Assembly: GCA_914767715.1 (NCBI GenBank)
Contig: OU612065.1
Coordinates: 25,608,001-25,668,000 of the forward strand
Source of the DNA: Membranipora membranacea
Lineage: Eukaryota; Bryozoa; Gymnolaemata; Cheilostomatida; Membraniporidae
Direction of reading: 5' to 3'
DNA: 60,000 nucleotides
The notes below the pieces were generated by a model, which worked only from the letters and a program-made list of their open reading frames with translations, ran no database searches and had not been told where the DNA came from. A program made the position numbers and the translations under genes. Positions within the stretch are counted from its first letter, which is position 1. The number at the start of each line of letters is the position of its first letter. This document shows positions 15,201 to 24,264 of the stretch, in pieces.

Positions 15201-18200
15201 ATGTGAAATAAAACAGCCTGTGATCCTAGTTGCAGTAAAACTGTTGCAAAGTCTGAAAATTGGGATCATAGTGGATCATAGTGATTTATTGCCTCCCCCT
15301 GACCACTATGATCTCTGCTAAAATATTAAAAAAAAATTAAAATGCTATTTTCCACAATTTTCATTTTTTTATTATTTTTATTTGCCCTATGAACTCACAA
15401 TATTTGATTTACTGGGATAATATATCCACTTTTCTAATAGGACTCACTTTAAGGAAAGACTAGGAAAACAATGTACTAATGATTAACAAGGTTAAATGTT
15501 TGAAAAGAAACAATGATTTTATTTGCAGACACATCCATTGATACACAGATAGGTGAATGTTTAGACACAATGCGGCCAGCAGGTATGACAGCTGGCGTGA
15601 GTTATTCCATTAGCACTGATGGTGAAGTGCTGTATAATGGTACTATACGACACACAGACTTGAGTGAAATGGATGAGCTGCCTAAGTTTAGTGTCGGGTC
15701 TCAGAATGGTTATCTGTGTACTGTTAATCTATTCAACCCTGATCGTGCTGGTTTCCACTACCAAGTAAATGTGAGTACCAAACCATACATTCTGGTCAGT
15801 ATATCCATACTACAGTTGCAGTTGATGACCCGACTTATATCAGTATTGATATGTGCTTTGAACATGGACTCAATCATATTGATTTTTTTTATCAATATTT
15901 TATTATTTATCATCGTTATTAATTATTTCATATTGAGGCAGAATGAGAAATAAGTTGGACTGAAAAATAACTCGAGTCATATCTCAATGATTTACTTCAG
16001 CTGTCTCAGAAAGTTGGTTGGATAGCATTCTATAATAAACTGATTTTTTTTAAATAATTCTATTCCTTCATTTTCTCATGGCCTCATTTGTCATGATACA
16101 TTGGTCAGTGAATATGATAAAGTGTGTATAGCTTTATCTGTATGTTTCATAGGTTACCGTACTGGCTAACTCTGGAGACGTCGGTAGTGGTAAGGCTAAT
16201 GTGTGGCTCACAGAGAACATACACAAGATCAGGATAGTTATAGATGGTAACCCTCAGTGGGTAAACTTGCACAGGCAGGAGATTATCGAGGCTTTACAGC
16301 AGATCATCGGAACTAAAATTGTATGGATAGATTCTGTAGGATACTACAGTAATGGAGATACAATTGATAACACAAAGTATGTTGAGAAACGATATCTGAA
16401 AAGAACCATAAACATGGAAAAATTTATGATATAAATATCTATATATGATATAATGTATGTAAAATAACAGTCGTTGGGAGTTGAGAACTCTCAGTGAGTT
16501 TTCTTTCAGAGTCTTGCGTTGAAGTCGGAATGAAGTTGAGACATTTTGTTCCTCCCTAGTAGAGCTCCTGACTTGACACTGTATAACATTCATAAGTTTG
16601 AATATAGAATTGAGGATAAGATAACTCTTCATAATGTTGATATTATCACATTTTCACCAGGGAGTTTGGGATCTCCCTGTTTTCACTATGAGCAGATAGA
16701 TCTTGCGCCAGTATACATCTCAGCACATTTTTATTCGCCAGGTCAAGTGTGATAATTTATGCGGTGAATGAGACGACCCGACATCTATTTAGAAGAACCA
16801 ATGTTACTATCACATACATCAATGAGAGAATAAACACCATCTACCATACTGTGGCTCTCGACGCCAAGATTCTCAGAGCTGAGGTAAGTTACTCACAAGT
16901 AACAGTGAGTGTATGATTCATACTAGACCAAGTTTGATCCAATTTCCCCCTTCACTGATAAGCTTCAGGGAAATATGCCTTATTGCCTGCAGCATATCAG
17001 TGGAGGGGAGCAACTCTTAATGCAGGCCATCAGATTAAACTTGATCTAGGTCCATACACACATACATAAATACTCCCATCATGGTCGGATATATGTGCTC
17101 ATACATTTACATGCTAAATTCATGCAATATATTATTGTGATATTAATGGGACATGTAGTGGAAAATAACTCAGGGTTCAGTGTTTTGTTTTTCTTATTTT
17201 ACAAAATATAATGAATAGACATCCTCTTGAAACGTAATTGAATAATTAACTGTCTTTTTAATAGGACATAATCACAACATACATCTATGTGGCTACACCC
17301 GTCACTGCGGCTCCTCTCGGAGGCGGTGGTGGTGCTGGTGGATTCCCTATCGGTCTTCTAGTTGCAATGTTACTACTTCTGCCACTTCTTCTGCTGCCGC
17401 TCCTGCTCTGCTGCCTGCCGTGTCTGCCTTGTGGCGCGGCCGCTGGAGGCGCTGGTCGAGGAGAGAAATATGCTATAATTGGGGTAAGCATGCATCGATT
17501 GATATTTCCAATAGCAGTTGGAAATCTGAAATGCAAAGGTTGTTTCTAGTTATTATTATGATTATTATTATACACTTTTTATGTGGCAGACAATATCATC
17601 CTGGTATATATATATATATATATGCACTTTATTTTCGATAGTAATTGAAATAACTTTTTATATCTGGTCAGATATTTTACATAACATCCCGAAACTAATG
17701 ACCCACGTGACTATAACTACAGAGTTGGAAGTTGGTATATATATATTCAAGATCTACACACTCTATAAACCTGCAGCTTTATATAACGGTATCATGTAAA
17801 CTGTGGCTCCTGTTGTTCTGCAGACACTAATTCCGATACCATGGGTAAAGATTAGAAGCAAACTCAATCAACCCTTGAAATTCAATTTTAACCCTGATCA
17901 CCCTGTGCTCACTGACAAATTTACATTTGTGTGTATCATACCCTCTTTAACCCCCAGGCTGCCCCTGCTGGTAATGGCTACGCCGGTAGTGATTCATATA
18001 TTGATGAATGGTACGAGCAGTCTAGAATATACAATAACCCCGCCTACATGGATGACTGGGATAGTGGCTCTGCCCACATGACCATATTGGGTCTTGATGC
18101 GGAAGGCAAAGGCAAGGCTAATGGTGGAATGGCGATGGGTGGCCAAAATTTCACTGAGGTGAGGTTACAAATATACAAAATCCAGGTTGTTGACTACTTA

Positions 18201-21200
18201 ACAAGATTCTGGTTAATGACATAGGTGCAATGCTCGCCAATAGAAGATTAATAAAAACATAATAAAAAAAATTAAAATAGTCCTATGACAAAGAATGTAC
18301 AGGGTCTATTCAACAATTGATATAATTGTAGAATACATACATTTCTGCAGTGATGGACCCCAAGCTATCAAGAAATCAATCAGTAACTACCCTGAGATCT
18401 GTTTCCTGTGTTACCATGATTTTTAGCATAGATCGGTTTCTTATCTGATATTCTTAATAATGCTGCCTTGGTGAATCTGATATTTTCATTGATAACAACC
18501 ACTTAGCTTCAACATAAAAAGGTCTTATGCATTCTCTAGTCAAGTGTTGAGCAAGACATGTTGAAACAAGTTTTGAAAGTCATCAGCAACGCTTTTTGTA
18601 AGAAGTTGACCATACCTAATTGTTCTACACAGGAAACTGAGGAGTATTTCCAGGAGGAGACAACCGGTGGTAAAGGTTCAGGTATGGCTAACGGATCAGC
18701 TATACATGATGTAACAGATGCTGGGGGCGGAGCTAGGGTCATCACCTCTGAGAATATGATGATGTCATCATCTGAACATAATGCATCATCAGCAGTTAAA
18801 GGATCGGATACTTCAATCATTGTGGACAGTAAGTCGTTATTGCTTAGAGCAAGAGTATTTTTGCATTTGAGATGTGTTAGACAGTAATTGAATTATTAAT
18901 TGATTCATCAAGATATCACACCTTGCTACAGTTGTATTTTGAAATTTTGTGATCATAAAAAGAGTGTAAAATGGTAAGAAAATGTAAAACATGGCTTATT
19001 TTATAAGTTAACCCAGCTAGAAGTAATTCTTGGTAGTCCTGCTCACCGACAGAAAATGGGTCTATTCTACTGGCCATGACAGCTGCAGTGTTATATTCAC
19101 CACGGTCATAAATTTAAGGAGTAGGGCACAATTATTACGATTTTATTGAGCTGGAATTAAAAACGAGCTCCAGTTTATACTAGTATGTAAGTTGACAAGT
19201 AAAAAAGAGCAAAATCCAAAAATAATGGCAGGCTCCCACTCGGGGAGTGCCTTCTGACCGAGCCGCGCCCAAGACTGTTTGCCAAGGACTCACCGAAGCC
19301 TCTACCAACAGACCACGGCGTCTCAGTCAATTTGCATCAAACATTCGTGTGGTTCTATGCTGACTTGACTTCCAACAATCAAACAACAGCGCGATGTTGT
19401 AAGCAACGTTGTGCTCATAATACCTCTGTTACAATGAGGGATTATGTTCTCTCACAGCATAATAATGAATACTAAGTTGTTGATTGCACCATTAAGTGTC
19501 TTTTCTTCTCTGCCCTCAAGCATCATAAAATTGATATTCCTAACCTACAGTTATTGTAGAGCTTGGAAGGTGCTCACTGATATTTCACCGATACTGACAA
19601 CGAATAAATCTTTTCTCTCAGCCGATTCAAAAAGTCTGGCCGATTTGAGATGCTGATCATTTCAATAGTTTGAAACTGGTTATATTATCATCAATATATT
19701 TCAAGTCATCAGTACCAAAGTTTTGCTTTGTTGTTGGTACCTATACGGGATGCCATTGAACAATGTTAGTACTGATTTGAATTTCATGTGTACGTGTTTC
19801 TATGTAATATGTTTCATGTCTCGTAAAGCCAGCTGGAGAGCTGCTTGTAAAAAGTTATTTAAATTTAAATTTACTCAAGTTATTGATACTTTTTTATAGC
19901 GCTGACTCCCTCTGCTGCCGGCGCCTCCTCAGCTGAGACTATGTTAGTGGAGGAGGAGAGGACGGAGAGAAGGATGGCAGCAGAACAGAGGCAGCATCAG
20001 AGCATACAGCCTCTCATGACCTCACTACAGACTGATCATAACCAGATGTCTTCTTTGAGCCCTGCAGTTAGTCAAACTACAGTAATTATGTTCCCTTGTT
20101 ATAAACATCGAGCATCACATAAATGGTGTATCTAGAGACGGTCAATGAATCTTTTCTAAGCAATAGTGTAAATGCATCTTAATCTACTCTATGCAATGTT
20201 GTTTGAGGTTTGGAGCATTGCTTGACCTTTTATTATCTGGTAGACTTTAAAATGTGAGTTGCTCAGTCATTTTAGTCATAGAGAAATGTACATGTACAGA
20301 GCTACTTCCTCGGATATGAGTTACTCTATTCCCAAAAATATATTGACACCGTGTTACACTGATAGTCTATGTACACATAAAATATTGTAGTAAATTACTC
20401 TTTTTTTTTCTTTTTATCACAGACTATTGACATGCTCGACTCGGCCAGTGCTTACAATGCTCAAGTGGCAGCCAGGAACAATGCAGCTCATGTGAAGAGT
20501 AATGGCTACTTTTCTCACACGGCCACTGTGCCACGTCACGGGGGACGCCGCCCACCTACCGACAGCGAACAATACATCACATCAGAGAGCTATGAATCTG
20601 ACTATCCATCAGATTATGGGCGACCTATTCCATCTGCTCCTAGGTACGACCTTGTACTCTATATTATCTTATTATCATATATCATATTATCATTATATCC
20701 TTTATAAAGTACGCGCTGTCTGCTCATCGCAAAAAAAATATTGTTACCATTAACAAATCAATCATCCAAGGCTTCAAAAAAATTTTGAAGTTTTCTTCCC
20801 GCTAGATTGAAGTTCAGATCTAATAATCTTACTTGTTTGTCTGTAGATCATGATCAGATCATAATGTATAAATTATTTTTGCTGGATTGATGAGTCAGCC
20901 GTTATTATAGAGTCATATAAGAAACCTACCACATATAATATTCATGTATTGCTGAAATATCTAGGTATGTATAATATGATATATTTATATTCTGTTAGGT
21001 ACCATGAAGAATCAGGAATGACGATTATACTAGACGCACAACCGACCAGAGGAATGGAAGTGGAGAATGTTGAATATGAGGTTTGTTTTGTTATTTTATC
21101 CAGGCTAGCGTGATAATATAATTAAAGTATCTCTTTATGAAAAACTGCAATATAAGAAACAAGCGCTTCCTGGAGACTGTGACATCATAATGCAGAGAAT

Positions 21201-22289
21201 GAGAGTTACCTTCCCTTATGGAAAGCACTCTTTCCACCATCAATTATTCATGCAAAGTAGACCATTGAATTTTTTAACCATGCAAATCTGACACAAATTT
21301 ATCATAAGTTACTGCCTGACTGTAACATGCTTTGGTCTTTGGTCTTAAACGATAATTATTGATATAACATCATATTGCTTATGAGAAATATCTGAAACAA
21401 GTTCATCCTCAGGTTTTTCAATGCAATTTAGGTGATAACTGATGCACCACCTGTCGCCACGATGAGTAGAAAGGGTAGAAGTGGATACTCTATGGCTGAA
21501 CATAGCAGCTCAGCACACAGAAGTAATGGCACCATACCTAGAAATGGATTTACTATCGAACTTGAGCCTGAAACTTATGATCATTCTGGTAAGTTTTATT
21601 ATTGATTTGTATGTCTTAGTCATCAATTTGCAATGGCTAATGACCCAAAATGTGTCTTCACTCACTTTCCATCTCAGAGCAGAACAATTTATTCCCAAAA
21701 GCATTCAATTTTTAAACTTGTCAGCAAGTAGTTTAGTTCATCCTTGATGCTAGTAACAAATAAAGATTGTCTTGTCTTTATCACCCTATTTTAATTTGAA
21801 ATAGTATATCAGTACACATGACACATATTCAGTTTAAAGGAAATGGAAAATGTTTTGTTTTGTAAATCTTCATCTTACTTTTTGACATCCTGCTTATATT
21901 CTGGCCTTCCTTGTCTCATTGAAGTAAACATTCAATCAAAGCAAAAATAACAGCCTGGGTATTCCCGTTATTCCTGTTACATGTATTTTGTTATTTGTAC
22001 ACAAAAGAGCAATTTGAATCGCAACTTATTTAGTGTCAATCCCCTAAGGACTGATTTATTGTGTACCCTGACATTGCAGTGTTTGTGTACCCTGATACAG
22101 CAGTGTTGTGTACTTTGTTGTGTACTTTCAGGTATGGTAGCGGAGAGAGAAGAGTATGTTCTAACAGATGATGAAGGACTTGCTCCAGAGTTCTTCTCCG
22201 AAGCACAAAGAAGTCCGAGGCAGAAGCGCTACCAGAAAACTACCACTAGAACCTTGAGGGAAAGTTCCGCGGATGATAGCAGATATTGA
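265..22289 (+). CDS. Large non-classical cadherin, 3' part of gene (37 exons, 2,070 residues in window)
   Basis: This is a calcium-dependent adhesion protein of the cell surface, built of a long cadherin-repeat ectodomain, a membrane-adjacent domain, one transmembrane helix and a long cytoplasmic tail. I joined 37 exons by GT..AG borders and phase. The sum is 6,213 nt in one open frame ending in TGA at 22287-22289. Repeats show the family signatures LDYE/LDRE and DxNDNxPxF. The first exon is internal (phase 0, acceptor at 261-264), so the signal peptide and earlier repeats lie upstream of the window. A poly(A) signal AATAAA is at 22677-22682. No laminin-G or EGF modules are seen, unlike Fat or classical invertebrate cadherins. 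The membrane-adjacent domain points to the Cdh23/Pcdh15-type group, but the exact orthologue is unclear. Exon coordinates are given in the four sub-features. Confidence 0.93.
3790..4174. mobile_element. TTAA-flanked inverted-repeat element (piggyBac-type MITE)
   Basis: The ends are perfect inverted repeats of 21 nt counting the TTAA: 3790-3810 and 4154-4174. Inside TTAA the terminal repeat reads AGGGCAACCAAGGTTTC. TTAA target duplication is the hallmark of piggyBac transposases, and the element has no coding capacity, so it would be a non-autonomous derivative. It lies wholly inside the cadherin intron between exons 3696-3769 and 4560-4678. Confidence 0.75.
5530..5566. repeat. Short inverted repeat, copy 1 of a pair
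   Basis: The arms ACAAGCTTTGT (5530-5540) and ACAAAGCTTGT (5551-5561) form a hairpin. The right part, AACAAAGCTTGTCAAG, recurs at about 8493-8508 in another cadherin intron, so this looks like the end of a small inverted-repeat element. Confidence 0.5.
7258..7774 (+). repeat. Intragenic duplication, upstream copy (carries a decayed exon start)
   Basis: About 517 nt match 11953-12460 in the same orientation, from GGTTGTCAGAATCC through a tRNA-like repeat (about 7349-7458) to a splice acceptor TTTTAG and the first ~28 nt of the exon that begins at 12432. Here that exon start is AACCGACCTGTTGGATTTACC; the true exon has AACCGACCCGTCGGATTCCC. After this the match fades. The copy sits in the intron before exon 7928-8203 and creates a decoy 3' splice site at about 7744. 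Confidence 0.85.
7349..7458 (-). repeat. Repeat family A (tRNA-like boxes), copy 1
   Basis: The core of about 110 nt is shared with copies at 12041, 14751, 19221 and 31070. Read on the minus strand it holds GTGGTCTGTTGGTAGAGGC, similar to a tRNA D-arm/A box, and about 50 nt later GCGGCTCGGTC, a degenerate B box, then a T-run. A polymerase III-driven SINE-like origin is therefore plausible. Homology between copies continues about 100-170 nt to the right of the core, i.e. upstream of the A box, which is unusual for a simple tRNA-SINE. Confidence 0.7.
8466..8508. repeat. Short inverted repeat, copy 2 of a pair
   Basis: This holds CTTGACAAGTCTTGTCAAG, almost a perfect palindrome, followed by AACAAAGCTTGTCAAG, which matches the sequence at about 5550-5566. 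Confidence 0.5.
8964..9382 (+). repeat. Interspersed repeat family B, copy 1
   Basis: About 420 nt in a cadherin intron align end to end with 25340-25807. Both start CCTGACAAGTCTCCC and CTTTTTGGTAGGG, continue through a C/T-rich tract, and end with GACCTCCTGATTTCT, then TTGTCATGTATG. No terminal inverted repeats or open frame are visible. It is a dispersed repeat of unknown class. Confidence 0.8.
9613..9800. repeat. tRNA-like fragment plus 22-bp-arm palindrome between 26-nt direct repeats
   Basis: TTGGGTAGCTCAGTAG at about 9618-9633 resembles a tRNA A box on the plus strand. Then the 26-nt sequence 9656-9681 repeats exactly at 9775-9800. Between them lies a perfect hairpin with 22-bp arms (9725-9746 and 9754-9775) around the loop ACTCGAA. 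Its centre on the minus strand reads GGGTTCGAGTCCC, a consensus tRNA T-arm/B box. It lies in the cadherin intron before exon 9935-10199. Confidence 0.8.
10206..10268. repeat. Inverted repeat next to a splice donor
   Basis: ATGTGTTGGC (10214-10223) and GCCAACACAT (10259-10268) pair, extended by CTGATTGGC and GGCCAATCAG inside. The left half resembles about 40 nt at 55891-55930, which also follows a splice donor directly. Confidence 0.55.
10537..10551 (+). repeat. Homopolymer C15
   Basis: An uninterrupted run of 15 C lies about 40 nt before the acceptor of exon 10590-10773. Confidence 0.95.
11953..12460 (+). repeat. Intragenic duplication, parental copy with functional exon start
   Basis: This is the downstream partner of 7258-7774. 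It contains a family A repeat (12041-12150), the acceptor TATTTTAG and the start of coding exon 12432-12626 (NRPVGFPINSD). Here the exon is open and in phase, so this is taken as the original copy. Confidence 0.85.
12041..12150 (-). repeat. Repeat family A, copy 2
   Basis: Nearly identical to copy 1 because both lie inside the 0.5-kb duplication. Same A-box-like and B-box-like sequences on the minus strand. Confidence 0.7.
14166..15528 (+). other. Longest cadherin intron (1.36 kb)
   Basis: This separates exon 13926-14165 from 15529-15770. It holds family A copy 3 and, near 15254-15313, an inverted ATCATAGTG / CACTATGATC pair. No other feature is recognised. Confidence 0.8.
14751..14856 (-). 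repeat. Repeat family A, copy 3 (divergent)
   Basis: The right half is conserved (CCAAGGACTCACTGAAGCC, then CCACGGCGTCTCAGTC). The left half differs from the other copies, with AAGCGAACAAGG in place of the CACTCGGGGAGTG hairpin. It is preceded by an A-run at 14737-14745. Confidence 0.65.
16153..16883 (+). other. Cadherin gene: exons encoding a membrane-adjacent (MAD-like) domain
   Basis: Exons 16153-16376, 16560-16595 and 16742-16883 encode about residues 1471-1604, between the last cadherin repeat and the transmembrane helix. The stretch has no cadherin motifs. It alternates strand- and helix-like segments: VWLTENIHKIRIVID, then a helix around LHRQEIIEALQQIIG, then KIVWIDSVGYY, then a strand SSVIIYAVNETTRHLF. 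This order resembles the ferredoxin-like membrane-adjacent domain known in CDH23 and PCDH15, where a strand with Lys/Arg precedes a helix and a T/S-D-V-x-F/I-Y-hydrophobic strand follows. The resemblance is by eye. The middle exon has only 36 nt, and the 146-nt intron after it uses a GTTTGA donor. Confidence 0.65.
16596..16741 (+). other. Small 146-nt intron, open in frame from the left
   Basis: Donor AA|GTTTGA, acceptor CGCCAG|GTCAAG. If it is not removed, the frame from exon 16560-16595 stays open for about 49 codons and ends at TGA 16750-16752, before the transmembrane exon. Removal is required to reach the frame of exon 16742-16883. Confidence 0.7.
16924..17050. mobile_element. Inverted-repeat element family D, copy 1
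   Basis: The left end CTAGACCAAGTTTGATCC and the right end, read on the other strand as CCTAGATCAAGTTTAATC, are imperfect terminal repeats. Inside, CCCTTCACTGAT pairs with ATCAGTGGAGGGG. Related to the element at 32094-32222. Non-coding, MITE-like. Confidence 0.65.
17265..17483 (+). other. Cadherin gene: transmembrane exon
   Basis: One 219-nt phase-0 exon encodes residues 1605-1677. A Gly-rich stalk (GGGGGAGG) is followed by a helix of about 24 residues made of Leu with two prolines (about 1631-1654), then the cysteine cluster CCLPCLPC at the cytoplasmic face and a Gly/Ala/Arg stretch. The juxtamembrane cysteines are candidates for S-palmitoylation, which is inferred from position only. No second hydrophobic segment occurs in the gene, so the protein is predicted to be single-pass type I. 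Confidence 0.88.
17958..22289 (+). other. Cadherin gene: cytoplasmic-tail exons
   Basis: Exons 17958-18158, 18633-18828, 19900-20066 (or to 20081 using a second phase-0 donor), 20423-20643, 20999-21080, 21432-21588 and 22132-22289 encode about 390 residues. The tail is Ser-, Gly-, Met- and Asp/Glu-rich. A charged, probably helical run (EEERTERRMAAEQRQ) lies in exon 19900-20066, a Tyr-rich acidic patch follows (ESYESDYPSDYG), and the C terminus is SSADDSRY. I see no beta-catenin or p120-binding consensus of classical cadherins. The end S-R-Y only weakly resembles a class I PDZ ligand. Function unknown, though phospho-tyrosine docking would fit. Confidence 0.85.
19221..19495 (-). repeat. Repeat family A, copy 4 with right-hand extension
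   Basis: The core is at 19221-19328. The homology with copy 5 continues to about 19495 (AGCGCGATGTTGTAAGCAACG, ATACCTCTGTTACAATGAGG, GTTGTTGATTGCACC), which defines a unit of about 275 nt. It lies in the cadherin tail intron 18829-19899. Confidence 0.75.
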
Positions 22290-22676
22290 AATACTTTGAA
22301 CAGTAACTAACTGAAATAACTGTTTGTCCCCAAGGAATACTTACAAACTATTAGGATACAACCTGATTTTTGTGATGACGACAATTCTTGAGACTGGGCC
22401 CTCATATGCACTTATTTTTTAAGCTTGGTCCTTTTGGGCCATAGTTTTGACATTCACTACTTACTGGCTTCCTCAATAGCTACAAAATTTCATATTTTCA
22501 ACTCTAAACACTGATGAATACTCATTTAAAAGAACTGTTATGCTACATTTTAAATTTTATATTTCTCTACCGTCATATTTAGACTCAACTGTGATAATCT
22601 TTTGAAATTCGTTTAATCTTCTCTGCTTTTAAATCTTTCATAGCTTATGACGTTCAGCTTCAATCAACTCCATGAC

Positions 22677-22682
22677 AATAAA
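22677..22682 (+). promoter_or_regulatory. Poly(A) signal of the cadherin gene
   Basis: AATAAA, 388 nt after the stop codon; a plausible 3' end for the cadherin transcript. Confidence 0.5.
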
Positions 22683-23063
22683 CTTTGCTCAGCTAATTTT
22701 TAATGCAAGCACCCCTACACCTAGCTTAATCTTTGTTAATTAAGATTGCATATTGGCGTCAGCAACCTGTTTTGTACCTAGATTATGAAGGCTTGGTCTG
22801 TAACCCCAATTAACGAAATTGAGTTTATTGATTGAAGAGCAATAATGACACCCAATCACGGTACAGAATAGTCATCACATACAAGAGAGGCATCTCTTAA
22901 TCAAGTGTCACGAAATTAGTGATTTTCTAATTGTTATATTTAATCAGCATAGTTACCAACTTCTCTATATAGCTGCATGAACAGGGGGATAAATACCATT
23001 TCACACATTTTGTAAGCAGAGAGAGAACATCTTTTCATCGTGTTGGAAACTATAAATTTGTCC

Positions 23064-23862
23064 ATGGCTACTTCAACAGCTCGCACAGAACGACGGAGGT
23101 CTTCTAATGTTCCTGTGATTAAGTTGGGAAGTCGTGCAGGCCGAGCTTTACTCCAGGTATAATTGAGAAATATTCTCAGTAATAAATTATATTGACAAGT
23201 AAATTGGATGTTTGGATAGCATGGACCTCCATAACCGACATTTTTTCAGGCTATACATACACTATGTTGGTACCGTAAACATATACATGTTTTATATGTT
23301 AATGGTTGGTACACACTAATTTTATGTTGTAACAAAAATACAGCCATTTGCTGTACACATCTTTATCTGTTTGTAGAGTCGTGGTAATCTAGATACTGTG
23401 TCTTCAGCATCGTCCCGCACATCTGAGACTCAGCTATCTAACTCTATCTTGGGTATCATTGGCTCTCGTCGCTTCATTTCTAATGCTAGAAAAAACTTAT
23501 CCTATGCTCCAACTTATCGACTGTCACCCCATATCAAGCCAAGTGTAACCAAAGTACGTAACATCATGGGAACTGTGATGGAACACAAGCTCAAGGACTT
23601 TGTATATTCGGTAGATTCTGCCAGACTAATGTCGCTAAGTTTATCTGATGAGATCAAAGACAGGTTGAAATACTCAGAAGAACTGAAAGGCAGTAGATAT
23701 AGAATTGTTGTAAACTCAACAATAGGTGAAAAAGTTGGACAGGAACTCAAGATTAGCAGTCAATGCTGCTGGTCGTCAGATATTGATAGCCATGTATCTT
23801 TTCAATATGGAACCAGTGAGTTTTTCTGTGTCTCAACTGCGTATCTTATTTACAAGGAATGA
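23064..23862 (+). CDS. Tctex1-domain dynein light chain family protein (TCTEX1D/DYNLT-like), 192 residues
   Basis: Two exons, 23064-23156 and 23377-23862, joined in phase 0. The protein begins MATSTARTERRRSS, has a basic, Ser-rich N-terminal region of about 75 residues, then a Tctex1 fold of about 115 residues. The fold shows the family landmarks YRLSPHIKPSVTKVRNIM, SLSDEIKDRLK, SRYRIVVNSTIGEK, the centre QCCWSSDIDSHVSFQYG and the closing strand FFCVSTAYLIYKE. Tctex-type proteins are dimeric light chains of cytoplasmic or ciliary dynein and cargo adaptors. The N-terminal extension matches the TCTEX1D group (DYNLT4/5) rather than the short DYNLT1/3. The gene starts only 0.8 kb after the cadherin stop, same strand. 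A poly(A) signal AATAAA is at 24178-24183. Confidence 0.9.
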
Positions 23863-24177
23863 AGTTGATTATCTCAAGGACACAGAGACGGATCATCAGG
23901 ATCTTTGCAATCAACCTTTGTCTTTTTATATATATATGAGTGTGATTCTGAGTTTCATATGATAACCCAGTAGAACAACACCTGCTCTTTTTCCCATGCA
24001 GCTCAAGGGAGGTCCCTGTCCAATCTGAGTCCTATCATAATATTGATAAAACATATCAGCATGTTTTTCGTTGTGTACTAAGGTTTAGAAAATCCAATTT
24101 TCTACAACATTCACTAAATTGTGTGGCATTTAACTTGTTTTCTTTCAAATATACTTTGATCTGATGTACACTGGCTC

Positions 24178-24183
24178 AATAAA
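24178..24183 (+). promoter_or_regulatory. Poly(A) signal of the Tctex gene
   Basis: AATAAA 316 nt after the stop codon and 82 nt before the convergent prokineticin-like gene ends, so the two transcripts probably nearly meet or overlap. Confidence 0.55.
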
Positions 24184-24264
24184 TAACCATAACAGTTCAG
24201 TACCCGTGGCTTATATATTTTCAAGCCAAATTACATTATTACAACTTTTGTATAAATCTTTCTA

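Larger units (their letters stand above)
265..15770 (+). other. Cadherin gene: exons encoding the EC-repeat ectodomain
   Basis: Exons: 265-405, 743-979, 1190-1309, 1505-1583, 1807-1922, 2207-2407, 2760-2924, 3167-3337, 3696-3769, 4560-4678, 5102-5250, 5613-5764, 6014-6174, 6530-6708, 7037-7166, 7928-8203, 8574-8777, 9935-10199, 10590-10773, 11156-11309, 11648-11853, 12432-12626, 13066-13210, 13590-13694, 13926-14165, 15529-15770. Linker motifs in order: DVNDVKPDF (about 351), DVTDAPPEF (1239), DVNDNPPSF (2288), DANDNAPQF (3236), DENDNIPVF (5155), DINNNAPIF (6107), DDNNKNPVF (7102), NANNHAPEF (8600), NINDNKPQF (10070), DVNDNSPYF (11156), GNKKGPEWIF (11791), DRDDNDPEF (13135). This gives about 12-13 cadherin repeats. 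Many NxS/T sites are present. Most repeats are split over two or three exons. Several linkers depart from the calcium-binding consensus. Confidence 0.9.

Noticed and set aside
16546-16752. Coding exon extending through 16752
   Set aside because: It ends in TGA and cannot join the following in-frame exon. Splicing at 16595/16742 keeps the phase and the protein similarity.
17803-18081. Alternative reading frame over the cadherin tail exon at 17958
   Set aside because: It is a shadow of the true frame, which is fixed by phase agreement with both neighbouring exons.
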